Source: Euryodendron excelsum
Lineage: Eukaryota > Streptophyta > Magnoliopsida > Ericales > Pentaphylacaceae
DNA length: 64,000 nt
Reading direction: 5' to 3'
Assembly: GCA_033060915.1 (NCBI GenBank)
Contig: CM065386.1
Span: forward strand, 8,383,501 to 8,447,500
Part shown: in pieces, positions 11,100 through 22,690 of the stretch
Layout: each line of letters starts with the position of its first letter
Position numbering within the stretch: position 1 is the stretch's first letter
Translations under genes and position numbers: made by a program
The notes under the pieces: generated by a model
Seen by the model: the letters and a program-made list of their open reading frames with translations, nothing else
What the model was told of the DNA's origin: nothing
Database searches by the model: none

Positions 11100-13044
11100 A
11101 AAAATGATAGCTAGATCTACATTTGTAATTTTTGTATCCTTAGCTTTTTCTCTCACAAGGTGAGATCTCCATGTGAGAGAAAAAACTGTGGACACAATTT
11201 TTTTAGGTTTTGAATACATTTTTATTGTTGTGAATTTAGCAACCATCTTTTGTTAAATGTGAATCGATCTCACAAAAAGTCATTGAAAATGCATAATGAT
11301 AAATGGGTAAACTGATTGATTTCTTTAGATTGTTATTTGTCTTGTATAAAATTATTTTAAGTGAGAAAATTTGGGTTTGGATAGTAGTAAAAATTTAAAT
11401 TGGAAAAATGTAGTGTAAGAGTATGCAAAATGGAATGTATAAATAAACACCATGTGGAAAGTATAGAAAGGTACACAAATAAATAAAAAAAACAAAAATG
11501 GTAGGCTAGGATAAAAAAAAAGAAGGTAAATGGTCAACATAAAAAGGAAGAAGGTTAACATCTTAAATGTATTAGCCAATTGTTAAATGTACATTATGTA
11601 CAGTCAAGTACTGTTTTTATATTTTATAAAAACTAATAATATGTACTATCAAGTGTTGTCAATATACTTGATAATAATGCTTTTAAACTAGTAATGCTTA
11701 CTATGATTATTATCAAGTTTTGTTATACATTTTGTAAATATTGATTTTATATATTGTGAATAAGTATCTTAAGGCATGTAAACATTCTTCATATAAAATT
11801 GATCATATTTTTCTTTGAGCTTCTGGGTAATGGTCGGGCATTTGCATACCCAGCTCATCAGTTCCAAGTTCAAGTCTCCACATCCACCTCCCCCATCCCC
11901 TATGGCTTTGTAGACAAATATTGTATCGCTTTCTCAAGGTACTAAAAAAAACAGTTATCATTTTATTTTATGTCAACTATTTACCAAATTTTATTTGAGC
12001 CTACTTTTTTGTCTCCATTTTTTTTGTCTACTTTTCTCTACTTTCTAGATAATGTTACTTTTTCTATTTTCACTTTTTATATACTTGCACACCTCTTTTC
12101 AGTTTAAATTTACCATAGGCTAAATCCTAATACTCCCACTTAAAATTGTCACAATTTTAGGAAAGGTAAGTACCTTTTGCCCTGATTATGTTCAAGTATA
12201 CTTTACCTTAAATCTTTAAATGAGACACATACACCTAAGATTTATACTCTTGAATCAACTAAGGCTAGTCTAGTTAGTCAGGATTATGGCTTCTCTAAAA
12301 AAGGTCAAGAGTTTGATCCTCTCACTCCTCATTCTCTCCTTGGCTTAGGCCCTTCCATTTATAATCCCTTCTGATATATTAAAAAAAAAAAAAGATTTAT
12401 ACTCTTGACATTTGGAACAGAGTGCAATTTTTATTTGTTAATTATAACAGCTAAGCATAGTTTTTCAACTAAAATAATTTTCTAATGAAAATAAAATGCC
12501 AAAATGATCATTATATCCTACTAGACTCTTGTGGTTCATTTTTTATTATCTACAAGATGATTCTTATGTCCTTCTAATATTTTTTTCCTTTATTTCTCTA
12601 AGAAAAGGAGCATTGGATTTGAAATAGGAATAATTCGGATTAGCTGGACAAATCATGGATATATCATCCCACATTCTCAATGACACACCCCATGAAATCA
12701 TGAGATTAGGCGTAAACTTTTCATGTCCCAAATAGATCTATGCATGACTCACAAAGTTACCAGTCCCAGATCCCCAAACAAACATAGCATAAGAGGTAAA
12801 TGTCACCTTTTGAATTATAAAAGAATAATAATTTGTTTAGAACTTGACGGGAAAAAAAAAGAGAAAAGAAGAAAAAAAAATTAATTTTCTTTCTTCTTCT
12901 GTTTAGTTTCTAAATTAAGAGGGAAGAAAGAGAAAATTCAAAAGAAAGAATAAATCACTTTTTCAAAAATTTCTCTCCCGCTCCCGTTTCCTCCATTTTC
13001 ATTTCTCTTTCTCTATCTCAATTTCCAAACAGACTGGTAATTTT
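11100..13044. repeat. Duplicated spacer block U upstream of PsiCAD2
   Basis: AT-rich noncoding DNA that matches 24500-26880 (before CAD3), 54550-55180 (before CAD4) and 58090-60000 (after CAD4). Landmarks are ATGTACTATCAAGTGTTGTC, TAAAATTGTCA(C/A)AATTTTA and GACTCTTGTGGTTCATTTTTTAT. Within it, 12240-12390 reads like a small unrelated insertion ending in an A-run. No gene is seen. Confidence 0.65.
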
Positions 13045-13352
13045 CGCTTTAAAAAACGTGTGAAAATTGTGAGGAGAGCTTAACACAGCACCGACGTTCC
13101 CAGAAAGGTTAGCAAAGCACTGACGTGTTTAGCACAGCGTGAACATTTTCTGTTATGTTGAGGGCCAATTAGAGCGAACTTCAGCGATTACGTCAGCCAA
13201 ATCCCTTGGCCCCACAGCTACATATATATATATACACATCTACATCCATGCACTTGTGCAAATATATATATATATATATACATATTCTCGACATTTCACT
13301 CAGATTTTGTGTTAATCGCAAAGTAGAAATTGGTGAGTCACCAATGGTGACA
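13045..13352 (+). promoter_or_regulatory. PsiCAD2 promoter with a triplicated TGACG-box unit
   Basis: Three tandem variants of GCTTAGCACAGCACTGACGT lie at about 13079-13096, 13108-13127 and 13128-13146, with a full TGACGT at 13121-13126. ACGTCA follows at 13190-13195, and a TATA stretch (CATATATATATATAC) from 13221. AAAAAACGTGTGAAAATTGT just upstream is shared with CAD3. The promoter looks usable although the gene behind it is broken. Confidence 0.55.
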
Positions 13353-15393
13353 ATGGCGAAATCGGCGGAGGAAGTACACGCAGTGAAGGCGTTTGGATGG
13401 GCAGCGAGAGACCAGTCTGGCATACTTTCTCCCTTCAAATTCTCAAGAAGGTACGCCCACGGCCACGCCAACGCCGTCTTCTTTTGATTGTAAAGGGCAC
13501 TCCATTGTCTGTCTAGATAAAATCTGACAATTTGTGGGAAAAATTAATAGAATAGATTCCTCCAGTATATATACACGAACAAACATAAATTACATGTTTC
13601 TTCGTCCGTAGTTCGTCATTTCGTGCTCGTTGATGATGGTGGCGGTAGTTATGAGTCGTTTTATCTATCTATATATATGTGTGTGTGTGTGTGTGTGTGA
13701 TTATGTATATACTCGAGGTTCAAAATCTTGTATTGTGGGATCTTTCACAGTGACCTTCACAGAATTAAAAACGACTGGGGTGCCTCCAATTATCCCCTCC
13801 TCCCCGGGTACGAATTACTTTACACCTCTCTCTCTCTCTCTCTCTCTCTCACAGTGTATGCATATATATATATATATGGATTTTTACATCTGATATTTCG
13901 ATTATCAACTCGATTCAGGCATGAGATTGTGGGTGTGGTGACCGAGGTCGGGAGCAAGGTTCAAAAGTTCAAAGTCGGTGACAGAGTCGGAGTGGGGTTG
14001 CCTAGTTGGAGCATGTCACTCCTGCGGCAACTGCACCCACGATCTTGAAAATTACTGTCTGAAACTGATTCCGAGCTACAATGGAACCTACCATGATGGA
14101 ACAACCACGTACGGTGGCTACTCGACCATTTGGTGGCTAATGAGCATTACGTGGTACGGATTCCCGACAACCTGCCTCTTGATGAGGCAGCACCTCTGCT
14201 TTGTGCCGGGATCACAATGTACAGTTCCCTCCGATATTATGAACTCGACAAGCCTGGTTTGCATGTGGGGGTGGTGGGTTTAGGTGGCCTGGGCCATTTT
14301 GGCACGAAGCTCGCAAAGGCCTTTGCGGCTAAGGTGACTGTGATTAGTACATCGCCTAACAAGAAGAAAGAAGCCATTGAACGTCTTGGTGCTGATTCAT
14401 TTTTAGTCAGTCGAGACTTTCTTTTTGGGTTGTTATGGACTAAAAATATAATTTCTTCCATCCATCTATACTATGGAGAAGGAAATGCCATTTTTACGGA
14501 AAAATCTGTAAAAAAAGTAAATTTGTACAAACAAATTAATCATGCTAGTGACATTATTGTAATTAAAAGCCATCATGATGAGTATTGTTTTGTTTTAAAT
14601 TGAATAGATTTTATCCAATCACATTATTTTGATGAGAAATTTTGTATGAATTTTTTTTATTTATATAGCATTATTCCTATACTATTATAAAGCAAACCCA
14701 TTTGGCAAAGGTTTTACTTTGATGATGTCTTTTTTGTTGACAAAAATGATTCACAACAAAAAATTTGTCTAGTTTACATTTAATACATGTAAGGGTAATT
14801 AAGGGCATAGTGTAACACATGCATGTAATGCTTGTTACCCTTCTAATATATATATGTCTGTTCAGTTTAGTCATCTCAATTAATTCTGAGACATGTGTAA
14901 TATGTATATACTTATTCTAAAGTTGTGGTGTTGAATGTGCATAGGCTGCTATGGGCACAATGGATGGTATCCTTGACAACAGTATCTGCAGTTCACCCTC
15001 TCCTACCATTGCTTGGTTTGCTGAAGTCTCATGGAAAGCTCATCATGCTTGGTGCATCGGACAGCCATCTACCGGTCTTTCCAATACTTATGGGTAATTA
15101 GCATTTGACAATACTAACTTGGTACATGCATTCACAATTTTTACAAGAAACTACATATCTAACTATATATCTAACCTGGTATGTGGGATGACAGGGAGGA
15201 AGATGGTGGCCGGCAGCGGCACTGGGGGTTGAAGGAGACGCAAGAAATGATTGATTTTGTAGCAAAGCACATAACACCAGATATTGAGGTCATTTCCGTA
15301 GACTATGTGAAAACTGCCGTGGAACGCCTTGCAAAAGCTCATGTAAAATACCGATTCGTCATTGATGCTGCCAACTCTTTGAAAACTAGCTAG
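13353..15393 (+). pseudogene. PsiCAD2: broken CAD-like dehydrogenase gene
   Basis: Exon 1 (13353-13450) is intact; an in-frame ATG also lies at 13344. The intron 1 acceptor and about the first 11 codons of exon 2 are deleted, leaving 13716-13807, which also turns catalytic Cys50 into Phe (GIFHSD). Exon 3 starts at 13919 and carries a one-base insertion near 13994-13997 (GGGTTGCC), a compensating one-base loss near 14123 (TACTCGACC), and a deletion near 14418 that removes its last codons and the splice donor. Exon 4 (14945-15093) has a one-base insertion in GACAACAG and a six-base loss. Exon 5 (15195-15393) has a one-base loss near 15225. It is closest to CAD3 and still shows GLGGLG and the NADP loop. 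No functional enzyme can be made. Confidence 0.93.
14668..14845. mobile_element. Possible short Helitron-like insertion in PsiCAD2 intron 3
   Basis: It starts TCCTATACTATTATAAAGC, almost the same as the start of the clearer Helitron at 23941, and ends CTTCTAA (a CTRR-type end) followed by T. CAD3 lacks this sequence in the same intron. The 5' neighbour is T rather than A, and the terminal hairpin (GGGTAA ... TTACCC) is loose, so this is only a candidate. Confidence 0.35.
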
Positions 15394-15657
15394 CTAGCTA
15401 GTTACTTAGCCATTTGGCTCCCGAACTCTTGGTTTCCTTTGAGACCGTCTGATGGTTGAGTTATTAATACGTAGAGTGGTTTGAGTCCAGGTTCGAGGAT
15501 CATTGTCATTCTGTTGTTGGGTGTAACAGCATATGACCTGTGATATTGGATTAGATGTTTGAATGAATGAAATAAACAATCTCAAGTTCGAATGAATGTA
15601 ACGTTTGCAATTTTGGAAATGAGAGTGGCAGTTCAGTGTTTCAGTTGTTCTTCTTAT

Positions 15658-15993
15658 AGTATCTCCAACCCTATTCTCTGTAAAGTAATTAGTCAGGATA
15701 TACTTAAAAATTTTATTCTATATTTTGTCAGTTACTTTTTAAAAAATTTTTCAACCATAATTTTTATTTTAGCTAGTCAACTCATAAATTATTGTCTTTT
15801 GAACAACTATCTAAAAAAAGAGGACAAAAAGAAGAGAGTGAAGGGAAGAGATTTATAAAATAATATTATTTACAATTTAAAAAATCACTTTTAACTCTCT
15901 ACATTTAAGAATTAAAGTAAAAATTTCTAAGATAAAAAAACTCTCTAAAAAGTTAAGAGAACCACTTTATAGGCCCTTTAGAGATGCTTTTAT
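15658..15993. mobile_element. MITE-like element, copy behind PsiCAD2
   Basis: The left end AGTATCTCCAACCCTATTC and the reverse complement of the right end (AGCATCTCTAAAGGGCC) match imperfectly, and both run on into GTAAAGTAATT / ATAAAGTGGTT. The 'AGCATCTCCAA' type of inverted repeat is common in small plant DNA transposons. The same element sits at the same place behind CAD3 (29175-29535), so it was inserted before the PsiCAD2/CAD3 duplication. No coding capacity. Confidence 0.55.
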
Positions 15994-16364
15994 GCATGAT
16001 TTGCTATCAGACTAATTTACGCATATGGTAAAGAGTTGAGAATTATAAGATCACGTAGTACGACCAAGAAGATGCTATAAGCACGTCGCAGATTGCTTGG
16101 CATCTCATTAATTATATCTCTGTTATAGCAGAAGAAAGTCTAAATCTAGGCTCTTAAATTCACAAAAAAGATAGAAATCACAAAAATGAATGATGAAATC
16201 AAGAAAAATGCTACTCTTTTAAAAAATTTATAAAATTTTTTTTATCGGAATGATGTAGTAATAGTATTTTTGTAAATAAAAGACACCATTATACATATTT
16301 TATTTTAAAGTGAATGACTAACATTCAGCTACATTAATCTAGTGATAAATTATATATGAATTTT

Positions 16365-17680
16365 GTTTGTTTGTATAACATTATCCTAATATTAATTCTA
16401 AACGCATCCTACTTAATGGTTATCTATTTATTTACAGTAGAGTAATGCTAAACCTAATAGAATTCAAAACATTAAAGGAATTAAAAATAGTAAAATTGAA
16501 TGAAGTACAAATTTGGATACTCAACACTTAAAAACTCATTAAATTGGGAGACTTGTAGTTGAAGTTCTTATCAAAACAAACCTTTCAAAAATGACAAAAT
16601 CACTAAATTGAGAGCTTAAACAATGAAATTTGCAGCATTAGCAGTGAATATTGCTCCTTGAGCCATTTCCAATCGACCCACCAAATTAGAAACAATTCCG
16701 AGTACGTCAAAAAAATGACAATTTTACTCTGACCAAGTTTTCAACCTCTTTTCAAGTGTTGCTGATCCCAATGCTCCCAACACTCTTTTGCAATTTGTTC
16801 TATATCAATGCCCATATGCTCTTCTGTCTTGTGTTTGTATTGTATTGTTAGTCTTTGTTAACTTGTTCAATATGAATGTCTACATGCTACTCCGCTAGCC
16901 ACGAAGACAAACTTGTCTGAGGGGCTAAGAATAACTCTATAAAAAAAAATTAAATTAATAATACAAGCTATATTTAATTTATTAAAATAAAAAATAATAT
17001 TAATTTAATTAAGATATGATAGTAACGTATTACAAAAAATAATATTTTTAATTTATGTCAAGTGTGTTATCATCGTAGTAACACTCAACCACACTTCATG
17101 TCACGAAATCTATTTATGATTCATAGTAACACTCGACGATACATCATGTCACGAAATCTATTTATGATTAAATCTCTACTAAATTTTTTAGTAACTTTTT
17201 TTTTAATATATATAATCAAAACATTTGTGAGAAAATTATCTTCTATCTTATTCCGGAATTTAGTTTTAACAACATTATAGCCAAATTATTTCGGGATTTA
17301 GTTTTAACAATATTATAGCTGAAATGCACGTTTTGTAGATGTAGTAGCAACCGAAAGGGTGAAAATAAGTATAATCGATCTATAAAGAAAATAAAAATCT
17401 GTGTTTTTTTTTTAATTTTACCCCACTAGGCATGGGTAAGCATAAGTTGCATAACACATGGGCCACAAACAAAACACATGAAAAAACAACTAAAAAAAAT
17501 AAGCCTAAATATCAACAAAAATGGGTCACAATATGAATTGCACGAGATAGTAAGTATGATATTTTTAAAATTAAGAGAGATCACTTTACCATGTTAAAAT
17601 TTTTGAATTTTAATTTGTACTACATCTCATGAGTTTTTTTGGACACTAGGGGCTCATGGCCCCGCTTGGTATATGCATAG
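16365..17680. mobile_element. Insertion specific to the PsiCAD2 unit, probably hAT-like and noncoding
   Basis: The CAD3 unit jumps from TGTATGAATTTTTTTAC straight to TTAGTATATGCATAGCTTCG (about 30455), while here about 1.3 kb intervenes. The right edge (GCATAGCTTCGTCCCTG) is the complement of CAGGGACGAAGC, typical of degenerate hAT-type ends. An internal duplication of TCATGTCACGAAATC and TATTTATGATT lies at about 17096-17168. No transposase frame is seen. The exact borders are uncertain. Confidence 0.35.
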
Positions 17681-17825
17681 CTTCGTCCCTGGTGTTGGTC
17701 TTTGTGTTTGTATCATGATGTTAGTCTTTGCTTTTCATTAATATTGGCTATCAATTTATTTATGTGATTTGTCCTCCTTAGGGGCTTTGGATGCTGTTTA
17801 ACTATGTCGTTTACCTTATGTGCAT

Positions 17826-19498
17826 CTTTCTGTTGGCCTAATAATGCAACTCAAGAAGGAGGGAGGGTGAATTGGGTTACAAAAAGAATCACAAACAATG
17901 TTAATTAAAAACTGATCAAGCAATCTGATTAAACAATCTAATAACAGAATCAAAACGTGTGTGCAATGTGGTCAAACAATCTCAAACAAGAAATGAAAAA
18001 CAGAGCACAAAATGAACATAATGATTTACCGAGGTTCAGCCACAACTCGTGACCTACGTCTTCACCCTTAAGACTCCCTTGAAAGTTCTTCCAATATATA
18101 AGAAATAATTATAAAGAAGGTGCTAGTTGATCAAGTACTTAGCTCACTTCTTATAAGAGCTCTTCTCAAGCTCTCAAACTCTTCAAGTGATTTTGTCCAA
18201 TCTTCACTCAAACTTACAAGTGTTTGTAACAATAACCTTCAAACTCACAAGTTTAAAAACGCACCCAAATGGAATAAATTAGGTTTACATAATATATCTC
18301 TCTTCAAGAGTGGATATGAAAATGGAAGATCGGTAAATATCCCAAATTCCCAGCAAAGAGAATGTTTCTGCTATCAGTCAGGAATTTCAGCTCTCAATTA
18401 CACGTATATCACTTGAATCTCTTGTATTTTTATTTATAAATGCTGGGAGGTCTTGGTTTTATAGTCTTGCATTTAATTATTATATCCATTAGATATGGTT
18501 AGGGTTGCATTTAATGCAAGATTAGTTGAACAGAACGTTTAAAAATATAGCCGTTACAGTCAATGTGTCAACTCTTTTTATTTTGTCTTCAGCTTCTTAG
18601 CAATTTGCTTCAATGTGTTGACCTTTTTGCTCAGAGACTTTAATTTTGCAAGATTTCTTCAATTGTATACAAAACTCATCAAGCTCTTCAAGGATCATCC
18701 AAATAAGACTTCTAAGGCTTGAATGACTTTTCTAATGCATGTTGATCTTTAAGAATACCTTCAATTTATTCGAGATGAAATTAATCCAATCATATGTAGG
18801 GTTCCTTAATTAACATAGTTTTTTTTCATTGATCCAAGACTTCTTTAAATCTTCAAGAGAGCTTCCAAGTCTTGTTATATCCTCTTTAGCCGATCTCCAG
18901 ATCGTCTCATGCCATATCATGGAAGGCGTCAACTCTTACTGTCGACCTTCTTTAGAAGATGTAAGCTATACCAAGAAAGTATCGGGACTTTCTGCTGACC
19001 TCGGTGTCAGTACTTGATGTCGATCTCCTTTTTCAATCTTAACTGTCAGCATTTCTAAGCTATGCTTTAAAACTTGATGCCGATCTCTTTTAAATGTCAG
19101 CATCTCGGAGCTAGACTTCAATACTTGATGTCGATTTTCTTCTAATTGTTGCCGATCTCTTTTTAACTGTTGTTGATCTCCTTTTCTAATCTTGATATGC
19201 TACACTGTAGAAGGTAACGGTTCTTCCAAAAGAGCTGCTGACCTTTTTCTTTTTGTTGTCGATATCCTTTTCAATGAAGCCGATCTATTTTTTAAGTCCA
19301 GATATTCACATGCCCTTTAACTTATTCTTGACATATTTCTCAACACATAATTTCTTCAATATATTTCATTGTGTCAGGCTTCAATCATAATCTAATTGAG
19401 AATAAGGCATGACATAATCTGCATACTAAGTATAGTCATTAGATCCTTAATACAATATTTTATTATCATCAAAATCAAGGTATGGAATCAACACTTTC
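17826..19498. mobile_element. Solo LTR with 5-bp target duplication CTTTC
   Basis: The LTR spans 17831-19493 (1663 bases), begins TGTTGGCC and ends TCAACA. CTTTC stands immediately on both sides (17826-17830 and 19494-19498). The CAD3 unit has the uninterrupted site GTGCTTCTTTCAAATCC at about 30611-30627, which proves an insertion. There is no internal retroelement sequence, so the body was lost by LTR-LTR recombination. The phrase ACCGAGGTTCAGCCAC at about 18029 resembles LTRs of known plant elements, but the superfamily is not assigned. The second copy at 62528-63906 keeps the same right flank. Confidence 0.9.
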
Positions 19499-20897
19499 AA
19501 ATCCTACTATGTACTATTTTTCTTTTTCTTGTTTTCATTCATCGGTTAGGGATATTCGGGCCAGCTTGCACGTATCTCAACTAAGCTCCTCGATCCCCGG
19601 TTCGGTCAAAGTCAAGTCATTCATGTTAAGAGTAAGATATTTACAAAGGTCTAATCCTGTGATGCCAACTCTTATATTTGACAAGAGCCAAACTCTTGAT
19701 CTACCAAAAAGAGACCAAGGGCCTTGTACTACTTTTTAGGATGAAAGGAAGTTCCTCTTTCTTGCCAAAATTTGCAAATTAGGCCCAGGTCAACATTAAT
19801 TTTAGAGTTGGGCCAAACGTGGCCTAAGTTGTGGGCTGAGATCTGGAGCAAAGGTGCCAAATTCTGGACCTAAGCTCTTTACTTTGTGACTGAATTACTT
19901 ATTATTGTCTATGCTAAACATTTTGTCAAATGTCCTTGTTGAGGGCGAGGAGATGAATGTCATACTTGTTGTGGAATTCGAATTTCCGATTTCGATGACC
20001 AAAATTCTTACCATTTGATTGCAGATGTTTGTAATTTTGGATATTTTGCGTAAGATGTAATTACAACTAATAAACCACAGGAGAGGCACATTGGTATTGG
20101 ATCTCATGCTAAGCATAATATTTCAAGTTTGATTCATTTCTCGTGCCCCTCTATATCTCGCACCATTATTGATGCAATACATAAAGTTTATATAATTTGT
20201 GTGGACGATAACCCTACATGAGCTAGAGAGAATAATAAGTAGAAAGGCCTGGAGGCTTTGGACACACTATAGGCAAAAATTAAAAGAATTATGGATTACA
20301 GACGCATAAACATGGTTTCGCTGTATCTTGTTGCATAAGCATAAAAGAAAAAAAAATCTATGTCATGCATAAAAGCACTAACGACATTTTTTTTTGTTGA
20401 ATACATTAGAGGTTCAAAGTTCTAGGATAAGCGGAGAGTAAATCCAACTTATGACCTACTGGCATTGGTGAAAATGCCACTACCATTGGACTAATCCTCT
20501 CCTCGAGATTTAGATATTGGTAACAATTGCCTTCTAGATTGATCAGTGAAGAGAAGTTATGCCTTCTACATTGCTTTTGCCATTTCGATAATGGAATCAT
20601 CAACATAAGACTATGCAAACCCATGATAAGCATAGAAGAGGCAGGAGCTGCAGGAAGCATTATAATTTTTTATATGTGTAGGATTTGAGTTATTTATAAT
20701 TCATAAACTCTTTTAAATTTATGAAATACCATGTCAAATACCCCATACTTGGTTGAGAGTATGAGATATGTGTCTGACATGTCTAATTGGATATGCACCT
20801 AACAAATATGTGTAAATGGTCATGTTTATTATATATCTATATATGAGATTTTGATTTTATGCACAATGTGCATGCTCTATATCATTAATTTACCAGA
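19499..20897. repeat. Duplicated spacer behind the solo LTR
   Basis: AAATCCTACTATGTAC and the following 400 bases match 30618-31005 and the last 90 bases of the window. From about 20400 the sequence matches 33565-34025. The middle part (19917-20380) is present only here, where the CAD3 unit has a 2.5-kb insertion. ORFs of 73-85 codons in this stretch are not conserved, so it appears noncoding. Confidence 0.6.
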
Positions 20898-21256
20898 GCC
20901 ATGGTGTGTTGATAATTTGAAGCCATTTAAATGTAAATATTAGAGGTGTTCATGGGTCTGGTTGGGGAGTCACCTATCACCCGACCCTACTAGATTGGAT
21001 TGAAGAAATTTGAAACAACACTCGACCCATAGGGTGATTGTGTTGGGTTGGGTTAGGTTGGATGAAAAAAAATAGAGTTTTAATGTAAAAATGTCTAGTC
21101 GGGTCGAGTTAGTCGGGTTGAATTAGAATAATAAAGGCCTGCTACCTAAACCGAATATATTCGGGTTGGTTGAAATTCATTCAAAACTAAAGGGTAGAAC
21201 GGCAAAGTCGGGTCGGGTCGGGTCATTTTTTGAGCAGCCCTAGTAACTATACATGC

Positions 21257-21336
<80 letters not shown>

Positions 21337-22690
21337 GTTTTGAGACAAATAACATAAAGATTGCTACTTTTTAGGAGATTGGTTAATAAGACACTGCAGG
21401 TTTTATGCTTTAGATGTTTTCTACAACCATCATGCATGACTGAAGAGTGGAAGGGCAAAAATTTAGTCCTGATAACATGTAATGTAAGCCAAGCAATCCC
21501 CATCTGGCATATGTGTCTCTTTCCTGTTGCAGCATCATCTCATCAAATAGGCAAACCTTTGTGGTGAAAGGCATTTTTCACTTCTACTCACTAATTTATA
21601 GATATCCATTCACTTATGTTTATGGGATAGGTACAGTATGACAAAAACGGTTATGTAAAACATTTTAGTTGAATTGAGCACTCGACACAGGCTAGTGGTC
21701 GGCTACATAGTTTTCCAGATCATCATCCGGGATTTGAGCCCTAGCCTCCTCCCCAGGTTTTTGCCTCCCTTAACCTAAAGTAGAAAAAATAAAAACATTT
21801 TAGTTGAATCTGTCCCTGTAATGGGTTCACTTTTATTTATTTATTTTCATGACCTTAGAGTTATTTGGTGGGTACACGAATTGAACTAGGGGCTTTTTAG
21901 GAATTAACCATATTCGGCTTGCATAATTATGAAATTTTAAATTACTGCAGAACTTCGAAATGCTGGTTAAAAACAAAACAAATGTTAAAATTAGATTTTT
22001 TTTTACCCCATTGGGAAATGCCCATATTTGGATAATTTCAAGAACAAAAGGTGAGTTGCATTTTTCACCCTCAAAAAGCATGCTTTAGGCCTTTAACTAT
22101 ATTCTCATCATTCGAAATAAACTTTTGAATTTTGAAATACACCCATGATGAGTAGGACGCGTCCATATCTTGAATTTGTAACATATTAATGCTTTAATAA
22201 TATCTGCATTTGACTAACTACTAAGTATCGTAGAACTTGAAAATCTTTGATATCATGTAAGTTTTTATATCAGGCGGGATCAAATATACGCATGATGTAA
22301 ACTTTTTTTTTTTTCTTATTTTCCATATATTTTAGTTAGATTTATAGTGCAACAAAACTAACTATTGAATTATTTCTAATCCATTCATATTTATTATGCA
22401 CACCAATTTTAGTTTATTTTTTTAATATGTTGGACATTTGGAGGGCTAAAGTCGGGGGAGGGGAGTCAACCCCATGACCTCATGACATGGGCAGAAACAC
22501 TGTTGTCACTGAATTAACCTTGTTCCTCTATACACATTAAATTTTATGTCAATCCAAATTAATTAAAAAAATTCTTCATATACACAGTTGTAAATATTAT
22601 AAAAAAATATATACAAAAAAATGAGAGCAAATGGATAAAACAACTTTTAACCTCTAAGTAAATTTTGTTTTTTTGGGTACATGGTGTATG
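20898..22690. repeat. Duplicated spacer block D, copy behind PsiCAD2
   Basis: Matches 9590-11055 and 34025-36000. It contains one copy of the 60-base unit (GAGCCATGGTGTGTTG, TTTAAATGTAAATATTAG) that is fourfold behind CAD3, a stretch of GGGTCGGGT-like words at about 20955-21235, and the AG repeat listed below. Homology to the CAD3 copy stops near 22690. No gene. Confidence 0.7.
21259..21333. repeat. (AG)n microsatellite
   Basis: An uninterrupted AG dinucleotide run of about 75 bases. The equivalent place behind CAD3 (34569-34667) has a longer run and behind CAD1 a G-tract. Confidence 0.95.

Noticed and set aside
13206..13352. Upstream extension of the PsiCAD2 first exon
   Set aside because: It runs through the TATA box and leader; only the in-frame ATG at 13344 could matter, and the gene is dead.
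21146..21503. Ser-Leu repeat frames
   Set aside because: Translations of the (AG)n microsatellite.
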